Shown here piece after piece: positions 40,501-48,720 of a DNA stretch of 64,000 nucleotides. The stretch's first letter is position 1, and the number at the start of each line of letters is the position of its first letter. Both the position numbers and the translations under genes were made by a program. The stretch is from positions 1 to 64,000 of the forward strand of contig DASYUT010000288.1 of assembly GCA_036000965.1 (NCBI GenBank), read 5' to 3'. The DNA comes from Actinomycetes bacterium (lineage in GTDB: Bacteria > Actinomycetota > CALGFH01). A model generated the notes under the pieces. It saw only the letters and a program-made list of their open reading frames with translations. It had not been told where the DNA came from and searched no databases.

Positions 40501-42402
40501 TCACTGGGACTGCTGGCGGTGCCAGAGCTCGAGGGTCAGGAGCTGCCAGATCTCCTTGGACCGGTCCGCGACGCCCGAGCGGTCGTCGTCGATCAGGGCG
40601 CGCACGGCGGTCTTGTCGAGCATCCCGGAGGTGACCAGGTTCCCGCCGGCCACCAGGTCCTCGACCATGTCCTGCAGGTCGCGGCGGATCCAGGCCCGCA
40701 GCGGCGCGCTGAACAGGCCCTTGGGACGGTAGACGATCTCGCGGGGCAGCCAGGGCTCGGCGGCCTGCTTGAGGATGGCCTTGCGCTCGGTGCGGACGAT
40801 CTTGGCCGCTCCCGGGATCGCGAACGCCGCGGCGACCACGTCCTTGTCGACGTAGGGCACTCGCACCTCGGTCGAGACCGCCATGCTGACCCGGTCGGTG
40901 TAGGCCAGGTTCAGGCCGGGCAGGAACATCCGGGTGTCGGTGTAGCACATGCGGTTGACCTGGTCGTGGTCGGGACCTTCGGCATAGACGGCCGCGTGCT
41001 CGGCCACGAGCCGGTCCACGTGGGGCCACAGCTCGGGGTCGAGCAGCTCGTGGAACTCGGCCACGTCGTAATGGGTGTAGCTGCGCCGGAACGCGGCCTC
41101 CTCGGGGAGGCCGGCGAACGCCACGAACCGCTTGGCGAAGCGCACGGAGCGGTAGCCGCGCCGCCGGCTGGCCACCGGGAGCCGGTGCACGACCGGTTCG
41201 ATCAGCCCGTTGCGCAGGATCCCGGGCAGGCGGCGGTACCTGGAGGCGAGCAGGCCCGCGTAGTGCTTGCGGTAGCCGCCGAACAGCTCGTCGGCGCCCA
41301 TGCCGGAGAGCAGCACCTTGACCCCGGCCTCCCGGGCGGCCTGGCAGATCAGGAAGGCGTTGATCGCGGCGGCGTCGCCGATCGGCTCGTCGAGGGTGTG
41401 CACCATCCGGGGGAGCAGGTCGGCGACGTCGGGCGCCAGCTCGACCTCGTGGAGCCGGATGCCGTGCCTGCCGGCCAGCTTGCGGGCATAGGCGAGGTCG
41501 TCGGGCATCGCCTCGAAGCGCTGGTCCTCGGCCCGGAACGAGATCGTGTAGCTGTCGATGTCGCGGTTGTGGCGCGCCGCGAGCACAGTGAGCAGGCTCG
41601 AGTCGAGCCCGCCCGACAGGAACGTCGAGATCGGCACGTCGGCGACCAGGTGGGCGGCGACCGACTCCTCGAGCACGGTCCGCAGCGCGTGGACGTCGAC
41701 CTCGCGCTCGGGCGGCGCGGTCAGCGCCGTGCGCGGGTCCCAGTAGCGCCGCAGGCGGTGCGACCCGTCCGGGGCCACCTCGAGCCAGGAGCCGGGAGGG
41801 AGCTTGGCAACGCCCCGGTAGACGCAGTGCTCCTCCGGTACCCAGTAGTACATCAGCGAGGCGACGAGCGCGCACGGGTCGACCTCGGGGCGCTCGCCCA
41901 GGACCGGCCGCAGGGCCTTCAGCTCCGAGCCGAACGCGACCCCTGAGTCCAGCAGCGCGTAGAACAGGGGCTTGATGCCGAAGTGGTCGCGGGCGAGGAC
42001 GAGCGCGCCGGTCCGCTCGTCGTAGAGCGCGAACGCGAACATGCCACGGACGCGGTCGAGGCAGCCCGGGCCCCAGTGCCGCCACGCCTCGAGCAGCACC
42101 TCGGTGTCCGAGCTGGTCCGGAAACGGGCACCGGCCGCCGCCAGCTCGCGCCGAAGCGCCTGGTAGTTGTAGATCTCGCCGTTGAACACCAGGACGAGCC
42201 CGTCCTTGGCGAACGGCTGGTTGGCCGCCTCGGACAGGTCGATGATGGACAGGCGCCGGTGACCGAGCCAGACGTGACGGCCGTCCTCGTCGTGGGTCCA
42301 GGAGCCCTCGGCGTCCGGCCCCCGGTGCGCGATCGCCCGTGACATCGCGGCCAGCTGCCCGGCCGTGGCGGGCACGTTGTAGACCCCCGCTATCCCGCAC
42401 AT
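40501..42402 (-). CDS. asnB: Asparagine synthase-type glutamine amidotransferase
   Basis: 633 residues with the start fixed at ATG 42402, because Cys2 (MCGIAGVYN) must be N-terminal after Met removal. The class II glutaminase domain has AIAHRGPDAEGSW, LVFNGEIYNYQALRRELAAA and FRTSSDTEVLLEAWRHWGPG. The synthetase domain carries the PP-loop DVPISTFLSGGLDSSLLTVL at about 250, then LSGMGADELFGGYRKHYAGL. In polysaccharide loci such AsnB homologues more often amidate a glycan uronic acid or peptide than make asparagine. Its placement between the initiating transferase and the bi-domain dehydrogenase fits that, as does the nearby uronate-forming dehydrogenase. Confidence 0.92.
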   Translation of the reverse strand: MCGIAGVYNVPATAGQLAAMSRAIAHRGPDAEGSWTHDEDGRHVWLGHRRLSIIDLSEAANQPFAKDGLVLVFNGEIYNYQALRRELAAAGARFRTSSDTEVLLEAWRHWGPGCLDRVRGMFAFALYDERTGALVLARDHFGIKPLFYALLDSGVAFGSELKALRPVLGERPEVDPCALVASLMYYWVPEEHCVYRGVAKLPPGSWLEVAPDGSHRLRRYWDPRTALTAPPEREVDVHALRTVLEESVAAHLVADVPISTFLSGGLDSSLLTVLAARHNRDIDSYTISFRAEDQRFEAMPDDLAYARKLAGRHGIRLHEVELAPDVADLLPRMVHTLDEPIGDAAAINAFLICQAAREAGVKVLLSGMGADELFGGYRKHYAGLLASRYRRLPGILRNGLIEPVVHRLPVASRRRGYRSVRFAKRFVAFAGLPEEAAFRRSYTHYDVAEFHELLDPELWPHVDRLVAEHAAVYAEGPDHDQVNRMCYTDTRMFLPGLNLAYTDRVSMAVSTEVRVPYVDKDVVAAAFAIPGAAKIVRTERKAILKQAAEPWLPREIVYRPKGLFSAPLRAWIRRDLQDMVEDLVAGGNLVTSGMLDKTAVRALIDDDRSGVADRSKEIWQLLTLELWHRQQSQ

Positions 42403-42421
42403 GGCAGCGCTCCGAACCTGG

Positions 42422-43972
42422 TCAAAAGGCACCACTGCGGCCCAGGACCGCGCTGAAGGTCTTGACCAGGATGTAGAGGTCCAGCGTGAGGGACCAGTTC
42501 TCGATGTAGAACAGGTCCAGCCGCAGGGCCTCCTCCGGGGTCACCCGGCTGCGGCCCTTGATCTGCCACCAGCCGGTCACCCCGGCCGGCACCTCCTGGC
42601 GGGGGCTGAGCAGCTCGAGGTTGGCGGCCACCTGGTCGGCCGGGAGCGGCCGGGGCCCGACGATGCTCATCTCGCCCTTGAGGACGTTCCAGAACTGGGG
42701 TAGCTCGTCGAGGCTGGCGCGGCGGATGAACGCCCCGACCCTGGTGAGCCGCGGGTCGGCGTCGAGCTTGAAGAACGGCTTGGTGGTGTCGGCGTCGACG
42801 TCCACGCCGGTCCGCATGGAGCGGAACTTGTGCATCAGGAAGACGCGGCCCCCCTTGGTCACCCGTTCCTGGTGGAAGAGGACCGGGCCGCGCGAGGTGA
42901 GGCGGATCGCGGCGGCGATCAGCCCCCACAGGGGGAAGCTCACCACCAGCGCGGCCGACGCAGCGAGGATGTCGAAAGCGCGCTTCATCGCGGCCTGCCG
43001 GCCGCTGAGCAGGACGGGCCGCATCGCGAGCGCCACGGCCGGGCCGACCGTCTGCAGCGACAGCCGCGAGGTGAGAGTCTGGGGCAGGTTCGACGAGACC
43101 CGCACCTCGACGCCCTCCAGGCGCGCGGCCTGGGCGACCCGGGACATGTCGTCGACGGTGACGGCGGTCGAGGCGACGAACAGGCAGTCCGCGGCGTGCT
43201 CGCGGATCAGCAGGCGGAGGTCGCCGATCTCGCCGAGCACGGGCAGGGAGTTGGCCGAGAGCGTCGGGGCGGAGGCCAGCACGTAGCCGAGCGGCGTGTA
43301 GCCGGACTCCGGGTCACGCAGGATCTCCACCAGGCGTCCCGCCTCCGGGGTGCCCCCGACGACCAGCGTGCGGAAGCGGAGGCGGCCGGCCCGCCGCTGG
43401 TGCCACAGGTACGCCCGCCAGCCACGCCGCACCACGAGCTCGAGGGCGAGCGCGAGCACCCAGGCCAGCGCCACCCAGGAGCGGGAGAACGACGACTTCG
43501 ACCAGTAGCTCGCCATCACCAGCAGGACGATCCCGAGGCTGGTGGCGCCGATGGTGCGGCGGAGCTCCTCGTGGCCGGAGAGGTGCTGGGGCCGGTACAG
43601 GTCGAAGGCGTGGAAGACCCCGACCCAGAGGAGCGGGGCGAGCACCACGACGGCGGTCTCCCCAGCCGGCATGGGCCGCACCGGCCACGGGTAGCGGAGG
43701 TAGTACGACACCACCAGCGCGGCCACCACGCAGAGCGCGTCGGAGACGGCCAGGCCGAGGCTGATCCGCCGGTAACGGCGGAGCGTCCCGCTGTCGCGGG
43801 CGAGGGACAGTGCCGCCGCTCCCCTCGGCTCCCCCGGGGCGGTCTCGCCGGCCCAGACGAGCGTGAGGTCCTCGCTGGCGACGGGCGCACCCGACCGGGG
43901 CGGCTCGTGGGACCCGTTGGCGGCGGTGGTCTGGGCGTGGGTCGCGGCGGTCTGGAGGTGCCTACGAGCCAC
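42422..43972 (-). CDS. Polyprenyl-phosphate glycosyl-1-phosphate transferase (WbaP/WcaJ type)
   Basis: 516 residues from GTG at 43972. Four to five hydrophobic helices occupy about residues 70-185 (ISLGLAVSDALCVVAALVVS and AVVVLAPLLWVGVFHAFDLY). A Rossmann-like CoA-binding segment follows (RTLVVGGTPEAGRLVEILRD). The C-terminal catalytic domain starts at MKRAFDILAASAALVVSFPL and contains LFHQERVTKGGRVFLMHKFR, RRASLDELPQFWNVLKGEMS and IVGPRPLPADQVAANLELLS. This enzyme moves a sugar-1-phosphate onto undecaprenyl phosphate and so initiates the repeat unit. It is the first gene of a six-gene minus-strand operon and is preceded by the diverged noncoding repeat. Confidence 0.92.
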   Translation of the reverse strand: MARRHLQTAATHAQTTAANGSHEPPRSGAPVASEDLTLVWAGETAPGEPRGAAALSLARDSGTLRRYRRISLGLAVSDALCVVAALVVSYYLRYPWPVRPMPAGETAVVVLAPLLWVGVFHAFDLYRPQHLSGHEELRRTIGATSLGIVLLVMASYWSKSSFSRSWVALAWVLALALELVVRRGWRAYLWHQRRAGRLRFRTLVVGGTPEAGRLVEILRDPESGYTPLGYVLASAPTLSANSLPVLGEIGDLRLLIREHAADCLFVASTAVTVDDMSRVAQAARLEGVEVRVSSNLPQTLTSRLSLQTVGPAVALAMRPVLLSGRQAAMKRAFDILAASAALVVSFPLWGLIAAAIRLTSRGPVLFHQERVTKGGRVFLMHKFRSMRTGVDVDADTTKPFFKLDADPRLTRVGAFIRRASLDELPQFWNVLKGEMSIVGPRPLPADQVAANLELLSPRQEVPAGVTGWWQIKGRSRVTPEEALRLDLFYIENWSLTLDLYILVKTFSAVLGRSGAF

Positions 43973-44550
43973 GGCTGGCTGTCCGCTTCATGATGATCAT
44001 CCCCCTCGATGGACCGGTGCTCCTGCCAACAGCGCCAGGCACAAGGCGGCCTGACAGCGCCAGGCGCCAGGCGGGGCGCGCGGACTCGTCAACGGGTTGG
44101 ACGATCCACCTCTGGTCTCGCCCAGCCCGAAGCGGCCAGTGGCCGGTCGGCGGGCGACGGCGAAGCGGTCGTGTGCCGGCTCGGGCTGCCTGCACGCAGC
44201 CGCCAAGCCATGACCGTACGTCGCGATGTCCAGCGTGAAGCCCCCCCTGTCGCACCTCCGCCCGTCGTCACCATGGCGTGCGAGCACGCCACAGCTTCGA
44301 GGCTGAACCCTCCTCCTCCCCCAAGAAGGTCTGTTCGCGGCGGTGTCAAGGCGTCAAGGACCGGCGTGACACCCCACCGGACCGGCAGAACCGACCGGTG
44401 CCCGTCAAAACCTATGTGACGTGCCGTCTGGTCGCAAGTCCTAATTTTTCTACGCATCCAGGTGAACAGCCAGCAACGTCGTGGAAACGAGGGTGTTCGC
44501 AACGCAGGCGTAAAGGTGAGAAATACCAACTTCCGGGCAGAATCCGGCGG
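43973..44550. other. 578-bp leader of the wcaJ operon, no convincing gene
   Basis: The stretch lies between the start of the initiating transferase and the stop of the HxlR regulator. It holds copy B of the diverged repeat (44188-44400). Upstream of that is a lower-GC patch with aagtcctaatttttctacgc around 44436-44456, a plausible promoter zone on the minus strand. Minus-strand open frames here do not match those in copy A. Confidence 0.6.
44188..44400 (-). repeat. Diverged intergenic repeat, copy B (upstream of the wcaJ operon)
   Basis: Partner of 30835-31040. The best core, 44323-44347 (aagaaggtctgttcgcggcg and onward), matches copy A at 24 of 25 bases, and several blocks align in the same order with small gaps. 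On the minus strand its downstream end lies about 216 bp before the wcaJ-type start, mirroring the placement of copy A before the cupin operon. Confidence 0.75.
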
Positions 44551-44976
44551 CTAGACGTAGTGCAGGTCATCCGCCTCGTGGTCGGCGACCATGCGGGCGC
44601 AGGTGGGGCAGTACCAGCGTGCCTCCATCGCCGTGCCGCACTCCGCGTGGCGGAGCGCCTCGCCGTCCCCGGCTCGCTGGGCGCCCCATTGGGCGAGCAG
44701 GCGCAGGGCGCCGGCCAGCTCGAGCCCGGACGCGCTGAGTTCGTAGGCGAACCGGGGCGGCCGCCTGGAATAGAGCCGGCTCACCACGACCGCCTCGCGC
44801 TCGAGATGCTTCAGCCGCTGCGACAGCACGTTCGGGGCGATGCCTGGGAGCTCCTCCTGCAGGTCGTTGAAGCGCCGGGTCCCACCCAGCAGCGCCTGCA
44901 CGATCAGCAGCGTCCAGCGGTCGCCCACCCGGGCGACCGCCTCGTCCAGGGGCGAAGGCTCTTGGGTCCGCGGCAT
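44551..44976 (-). CDS. HxlR-family transcriptional regulator
   Basis: 141 residues from ATG at 44976. The winged helix is DRWTLLIVQALLGGTRRFND, IAPNVLSQRLKHLEREAVVV and YSRRPPRFAYELSASGLELA, a classic HxlR pattern. The C-terminus adds a CxxC-type tail, HAECGTAMEARWYCPTCARM, which could bind zinc. It is divergent from the trypsin/PDZ protease gene across 96 bp that hold an inverted repeat (45026-45047), so autoregulation and control of the protease are likely. The effector is unknown. Confidence 0.88.
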   Translation of the reverse strand: MPRTQEPSPLDEAVARVGDRWTLLIVQALLGGTRRFNDLQEELPGIAPNVLSQRLKHLEREAVVVSRLYSRRPPRFAYELSASGLELAGALRLLAQWGAQRAGDGEALRHAECGTAMEARWYCPTCARMVADHEADDLHYV

Positions 44977-45025
44977 GGGGCCATCGTACGGGCCGTGGCC
45001 TACCTCTTGCACTCCTCGCTTGCAG

Positions 45026-45047
45026 CTAGTAACTTGCAATCCACTAG
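45026..45047. promoter_or_regulatory. Candidate HxlR operator
   Basis: Inverted repeat ctagt-N12-actag in the divergent region between the HxlR gene and the protease gene. The same patch also shows ctagtaactt and ctagtgactt as direct repeats and is clearly less GC-rich than its surroundings. HxlR-type regulators commonly bind such dyads; assignment here is by position only. Confidence 0.5.
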
Positions 45048-45072
45048 TGACTTCAGGTGAAGGGAGCTGGAC

Positions 45073-45984
45073 ATGCTCGAAGAGCTGGAGCAGGCCGTCG
45101 GCAGGGTGGCGCAGCAGGTGGGCGGCTCGGTTGTCGGCATCGGTCGCGGTCCCGGCCGCGGCTCGGGCGTGGTCGTGGCCGAGGGCTCGGTGGCGACCAA
45201 CGCCCACAACATCCGCGGCGAGGAGACGACCGTGGTCTTCGCCGACGGCCGCAGCGCGGTCGGGCGGGTCCAAGGAGTCGACGTCGACGCCGACCTCGCC
45301 GTCGTCTCGGTCGACACCCAGGGTGCCGCGCCGGTCGCCTGGGCCGGCGAGGGGGAGGCGGCCCGGATCGGCACGGCCGTACTCGGCCTGGCCAACCCGG
45401 GCGGCCGCCTGCGGATCACGTTCGGGCTGGTCTCGGCGGTGAACCGGGCGTTCCGCGGCCCGCGCGGCCGCCGCATCACCGGCAGCCTCGAGCACACCGC
45501 CCCGATGGGCAGGGGCTCCTCCGGCGGCCCGGTGGTCAACGCGGCCGGGCGGCTGCTCGGCCTCAACACCAACCGCCTCGGCGACGGCTTCTACCTGGCC
45601 CTCCCGGCCGACGCGGACCTGCGCGGGCGGCTCGACGCACTCGCCAGGGGCGAGGCGCCGTCCCGGCCGCGCCTGGGCGTCGGCCTGGCCCCGGTCCGGG
45701 TCGCGAGGCAGCTCCGGCGTGCGGTCGGCCTGCCCGAGCGGGACGGCCTCCTGGTCCGCGCGGTCGACGAGAGCGGCCCGGCCGGCCGGGCCGGCATCCG
45801 CACCGGCGACCTGATCGTGGCGGCGGGCGGCCGCGAGCTGGCCGACGCCGACGAGCTGCACGACGTGCTCGACGGGCTGGCCGACGACGCGACCCTGGCC
45901 CTGTTGGTCGTCCGCGGCACCGAGGAGCTGACCGTCAACGTCACCTTCGGCGACGCCGAGTCCCAGGACGTCGGCTCGGCCTGA
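45073..45984 (+). CDS. Trypsin-like serine protease with PDZ domain (DegP/HtrA-like, no anchor)
   Basis: 303 residues from ATG at 45073 with AAGGGAG upstream. Catalytic triad candidates are His45 in ATNAHNIRG, Asp74 in DVDADLAVVSV and Ser150 in GRGSSGGPVVNAAG. Residues about 215-300 are a PDZ domain (GLLVRAVDESGPAGRAGIRT, GDLIVAAGGRELADADELHD). There is no signal peptide or membrane helix, so it appears cytoplasmic, unlike the anchored HtrA at 58181-59494. It begins LEELEQAVGRVAQQVGGSVV. Control by the divergent HxlR gene is likely. Its last codons form the first unit of a 36-bp tandem repeat. Confidence 0.86.
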   Translation: MLEELEQAVGRVAQQVGGSVVGIGRGPGRGSGVVVAEGSVATNAHNIRGEETTVVFADGRSAVGRVQGVDVDADLAVVSVDTQGAAPVAWAGEGEAARIGTAVLGLANPGGRLRITFGLVSAVNRAFRGPRGRRITGSLEHTAPMGRGSSGGPVVNAAGRLLGLNTNRLGDGFYLALPADADLRGRLDALARGEAPSRPRLGVGLAPVRVARQLRRAVGLPERDGLLVRAVDESGPAGRAGIRTGDLIVAAGGRELADADELHDVLDGLADDATLALLVVRGTEELTVNVTFGDAESQDVGSA

Positions 45985-46142
45985 ACCCACCCCACCCGGC
46001 AGGACACCGACTCGGCCTGAACCCACCCCGCCGGCTCGGTCTGGACCAGACCGTCCGGCAGGACGTCGGCTCGGCTGGACCCCGCCCCGCCCGGCAGGAC
46101 GTCGGCTCGGCCTGAACCCGCCCCGCCGGGCAGGACGCCGAC
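45964..46142 (+). repeat. 36-bp imperfect tandem repeats after the protease gene
   Basis: Units starting caggac..cgg..tcgg begin at 45964, 46000, 46059, 46095 and 46131 (steps 36, 59, 36, 36; one unit carries a 23-bp insertion). The first unit includes the last codons and stop of the protease gene. Confidence 0.85.
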
Positions 46143-46143
46143 A

Positions 46144-46176
46144 CCCGTGCCCACCCCTCGCCAGGGTGGGCACGGG
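46144..46176 (+). terminator. 13-bp perfect hairpin
   Basis: cccgtgcccaccc pairs perfectly with gggtgggcacggg around a seven-base loop. It lies downstream of the protease gene and its repeats. No U-tract follows, as is common for hairpins in high-GC actinobacteria. Confidence 0.7.
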
Positions 46177-46190
46177 CGCTCCAGGGTCCT

Positions 46191-46227
46191 CCGGACCGGG
46201 TTCGAGCAGCCGCCGAACCCGGTCCGG
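46191..46227 (+). terminator. 14-bp perfect hairpin, second in tandem
   Basis: ccggaccgggttcg pairs perfectly with cgaacccggtccgg around nine bases, 14 bp after the previous hairpin. Together they could insulate the protease unit from the lipoprotein gene. Confidence 0.65.
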
Positions 46228-46333
46228 GCTTGGAACGGTCATCTGGTGGCGACTGGAGGAACGTGGCGATTTCGGGTTCAGTATCCCAGGCGAGCGCCTC
46301 GCCGCCCGAGTGCCGCCACCCGACCGCGAGGAG

Positions 46334-46933
46334 ATGACCGTGAAGCGTTCCTCCGGCCCTGCCGCCCTGGGTGCCGTCGTCCTGCTGGCCGTGCTCGGCG
46401 TGGGCGCGACCGGATGCTCCGGGTCGAAGGAGGCGTCCCCAGGGACGGTGGCTACCACCGGGGCGACGGCCAGCACCCGGGCGACCGCCGGTCCCGGGGC
46501 GACCGCCGGCACCGGGGCGACGGCCACCACCGGGGCGCGGGCGCGCGAGGCCGCGGTCCTGTCCGACGGACGCCACGCGGTCTTCATCGTGTCGGTCGAC
46601 GACGGCAAGCGGACGATGGTCGTGGACGTGGTGCAGTTCCTCACCGGGGCGGCCGCCGCCAAAGCGGCGGCCGAGGACGGCAAGGAGTCCCCGCCCCCGA
46701 ACGACTACTACATCCGCAACCAGAACCCGAGGAAGCGGACCGTCCCGGTGGCCCCGAACGCCCGTATCACGGTCAACACCCTGACCGCCGAGGAGACCGG
46801 GTCCGCGACCCAGAACGTCCCCCTCGACCTGACCGAGCTCGCTTCGTACTTCCCGAACCCGGAAAACCCCCTGTTCTGGGTCACGGTGCGGGGCGGCCGG
46901 GCCCAGCGGGTCGAGCAGCAGTTCCTTCCCTGA
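46334..46933 (+). CDS. Predicted lipoprotein of unknown function
   Basis: 199 residues from ATG at 46334 (GAGGA just upstream). The N-terminus MTVKRSSGPAALGAVVLLAV leads to a lipobox-like GVGATGC with Cys28. A Thr/Ala/Gly-rich spacer with repeated GAT and TAG units follows. The globular part has AVFIVSVDDGKRTMVVDVVQ, PPPNDYYIRNQNPRKRTVPV and ELASYFPNPENPLFWVTVRG. The pattern recalls small secreted actinobacterial proteins without assigned function. It is convergent with the ABC operon end. Lipid attachment is inferred because the -3 position is Ala rather than the usual Leu. Confidence 0.72.
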   Translation: MTVKRSSGPAALGAVVLLAVLGVGATGCSGSKEASPGTVATTGATASTRATAGPGATAGTGATATTGARAREAAVLSDGRHAVFIVSVDDGKRTMVVDVVQFLTGAAAAKAAAEDGKESPPPNDYYIRNQNPRKRTVPVAPNARITVNTLTAEETGSATQNVPLDLTELASYFPNPENPLFWVTVRGGRAQRVEQQFLP

Positions 46934-46952
46934 GCCGGCAAGCCCAGCATCC

Positions 46953-47672
46953 TCAAGGGCCGGCCAGGGCGTGCGGGTCGGCGCGGGTCGCGCGGCCGTC
47001 GACCAGGCGGACCACCTCGTCGCAGCACTCGACCACCTCCGGGTCGTGGGTTGCCACGACCACGCAGGCGCCCCGGTCGGCGGCGTCGCGCAGCAGGCCG
47101 ACGACCCGGCCGCGGTTGTCCTCGTCGAGCTCGGCGGTGGGCTCGTCCACGAGCAGGACGTCCGCGCCCGAGGCGAGCGCGCGGGCCAGGGCGACCCGCT
47201 GCTGCTCGCCGCCTGACAGCTCGTCGGTGCGGTGGTCGGCCCGGCCGGCCAGCCCGAGGAGGCCGAGCCACTGCTCGGCGGCGGCGGCCGCTGCGGCCGG
47301 GTCGCGCCTGGCCACCCGGTGGGGAAGCTCCACGTTCTCGCGGGCGGTGAGCAGCGCCAGCAGCCCGTAGCCCTGGAAGACGACCGCGATCCGGTCGCGG
47401 CGCAGCGCCCGCCGCCCCGCCTCGCCGAGCCGGGCCAGGTCGCGTCCCTCGAAGCGGACGACACCGGCGTCGGGCAGCTCGAGGCCGGCGAGCAGGATGA
47501 GCAGGGTCGACTTGCCCGAGCCGGACGGACCGACCACGCCGAGCACCTGGCCGGCGGTGGCCGTCAGCGACACCCCGTCCACGACGTTGCGCCCGCCGCG
47601 GACGGCGACCACCGCCTCGGTGGCGAGCAGCGGGCGCCGGTCCCCGGCCTGCCCGGTCACCGCCAGGCCCAT
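46953..47672 (-). CDS. ABC transporter ATPase (LolD/MacB-type), second of the operon
   Basis: 239 residues from ATG at 47672. Walker A is VVGPSGSGKSTLLILLAGLE, the Q-loop FQGYGLLALLTARENVELPH, the signature LSGGEQQRVALARALASGAD, Walker B VLLVDEPTAELDEDNRGRVV and the H-loop VVVATHDPEVVECCDEV. The motifs are complete, so it should hydrolyse ATP. It is the last gene of an operon with one FtsX-like permease and a second ATPase, so the two ATPases may form a heterodimer or serve two permeases. The start could be further upstream; the ribosome site is weak. Confidence 0.9.
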   Translation of the reverse strand: MGLAVTGQAGDRRPLLATEAVVAVRGGRNVVDGVSLTATAGQVLGVVGPSGSGKSTLLILLAGLELPDAGVVRFEGRDLARLGEAGRRALRRDRIAVVFQGYGLLALLTARENVELPHRVARRDPAAAAAAAEQWLGLLGLAGRADHRTDELSGGEQQRVALARALASGADVLLVDEPTAELDEDNRGRVVGLLRDAADRGACVVVATHDPEVVECCDEVVRLVDGRATRADPHALAGP

Positions 47673-47769
47673 CTGCCGCGTCCTGGTCGATTGGGACCCC
47701 CGTCCCCGGCCCGCCCGGGAGTTGGCGCCCCTCCGGCCCGCATGCCCTCTGGGGTTGCGCCCGCCGTGG

Positions 47770-48720
47770 TCACCGGCGCTCCTTGTCCACGTCATGGCCC
47801 GGGGCGGCCTGCCCGCCTGCCCCGCCGGCCGGGCCGGCGTCGACCGGCCGGAGCACGACCCGGTCGCCCTCGACCTCGACCACGGCCCGGGCACCGGGGG
47901 GGAGCACCTCGAGCGCGTGCGCGGGCAGGTGGAGGGAGCCGGTCGGCCCGACCACCGCGTGCTCCACCCCGGCCCGGCCCTCGGCGCCGACCCGCCCGTC
48001 GCGGATCGTGACGGTCCGGTCCATCCTGTCCGCGACCTCGGGGTCGTGGGTGACCACCACGACGGTGGTGCCGAGCTCCTCCCTGGCCGTGTGGAGGATC
48101 TCCACCACCCGGGCGACGTTGGCGCGGTCGAGCTGGCTCGTCGGCTCGTCGGCGAGCAGGAGGGGCGGGTTGTTGGCCAGGGCGACGGCCACGGCCAGGC
48201 GCTGCTGCTCGCCGCCGGACAGGGCTCGGACCTGCTTGCCGCCCACGCCGTCGAGGTCGACCGCGCCGAGCAGCACCTGGGCCCGGCGCCGGCGCCGGGC
48301 GGCCGGAAGCCGGGCCAGGGTCATGGGCAGCTCGAGGTTCTCCGCGGCCGACGCGTGCGGCAACAGGTTGCGGGCAGGCACCTGCCAGACGAAGCCGACC
48401 CGGCGGCGGCGGAAGGCGGTCAGCGCGGTCTCGGGTAGCTTGGCGAGATCCTGGCTCTCGACCAGCACCCGGCCGGCCGACGGCCGTTCCAGGCCGCCGA
48501 GGATCGAGAGCAGGGTGGACTTCCCCGACCCCGACGGCCCGAGCAGGGCCAGCATCTCGCCCCGGTCGACCGCCAGGTCGACCCCTTGCAGCGAGACCAC
48601 CTCCTGTCCGGCCAGCCGGTAGATGTGGAACAGCTGCTCGCAGGTTGCCAGCCGCTCCCCCGCCCGGGCCCGGCGCTCCTCCAGCACGCCACCAGCCACA
48701 CGCTCCAGGGCGACGCTCAC
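47770..48720 (-). CDS. ABC transporter ATPase with AbrB-like C-terminal extension
   Basis: 316 residues from GTG at 48720. Core motifs are LLGPSGSGKSTLLSILGGLE (Walker A), GFVWQVPARNLLPHASAAEN (Q-loop), ALSGGEQQRLAVAVALANNP (signature), LLLADEPTSQLDRANVARVV (Walker B) and VVVTHDPEVADRMDRTVTIR (H-loop). After residue about 255 a tail reads AVVGPTGSLHLPAHALEVLP followed by AVVEVEGDRVVLRPVDAG. It looks like a swapped-hairpin AbrB/MazE-type fold, unusual on such ATPases. A duplicated EGAPV segment upstream could hold an alternative start. It lies between the permease and the second ATPase gene. Confidence 0.85.
   Translation of the reverse strand: MSVALERVAGGVLEERRARAGERLATCEQLFHIYRLAGQEVVSLQGVDLAVDRGEMLALLGPSGSGKSTLLSILGGLERPSAGRVLVESQDLAKLPETALTAFRRRRVGFVWQVPARNLLPHASAAENLELPMTLARLPAARRRRRAQVLLGAVDLDGVGGKQVRALSGGEQQRLAVAVALANNPPLLLADEPTSQLDRANVARVVEILHTAREELGTTVVVVTHDPEVADRMDRTVTIRDGRVGAEGRAGVEHAVVGPTGSLHLPAHALEVLPPGARAVVEVEGDRVVLRPVDAGPAGGAGGQAAPGHDVDKERR

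Noticed and set aside
17877-43972. Exosortase/PEP-CTERM system
   Set aside because: FemAB, deacetylase and AsnB homologues are reminiscent of such loci, but no exosortase-like membrane protein or sorting signal is present in the window.
30835-44400. Known riboswitch (c-di-GMP, cobalamin, ydaO) as identity of the repeat pair
   Set aside because: I looked for the consensus cores I remember and found none that fit both copies. Left as an unclassified repeat.
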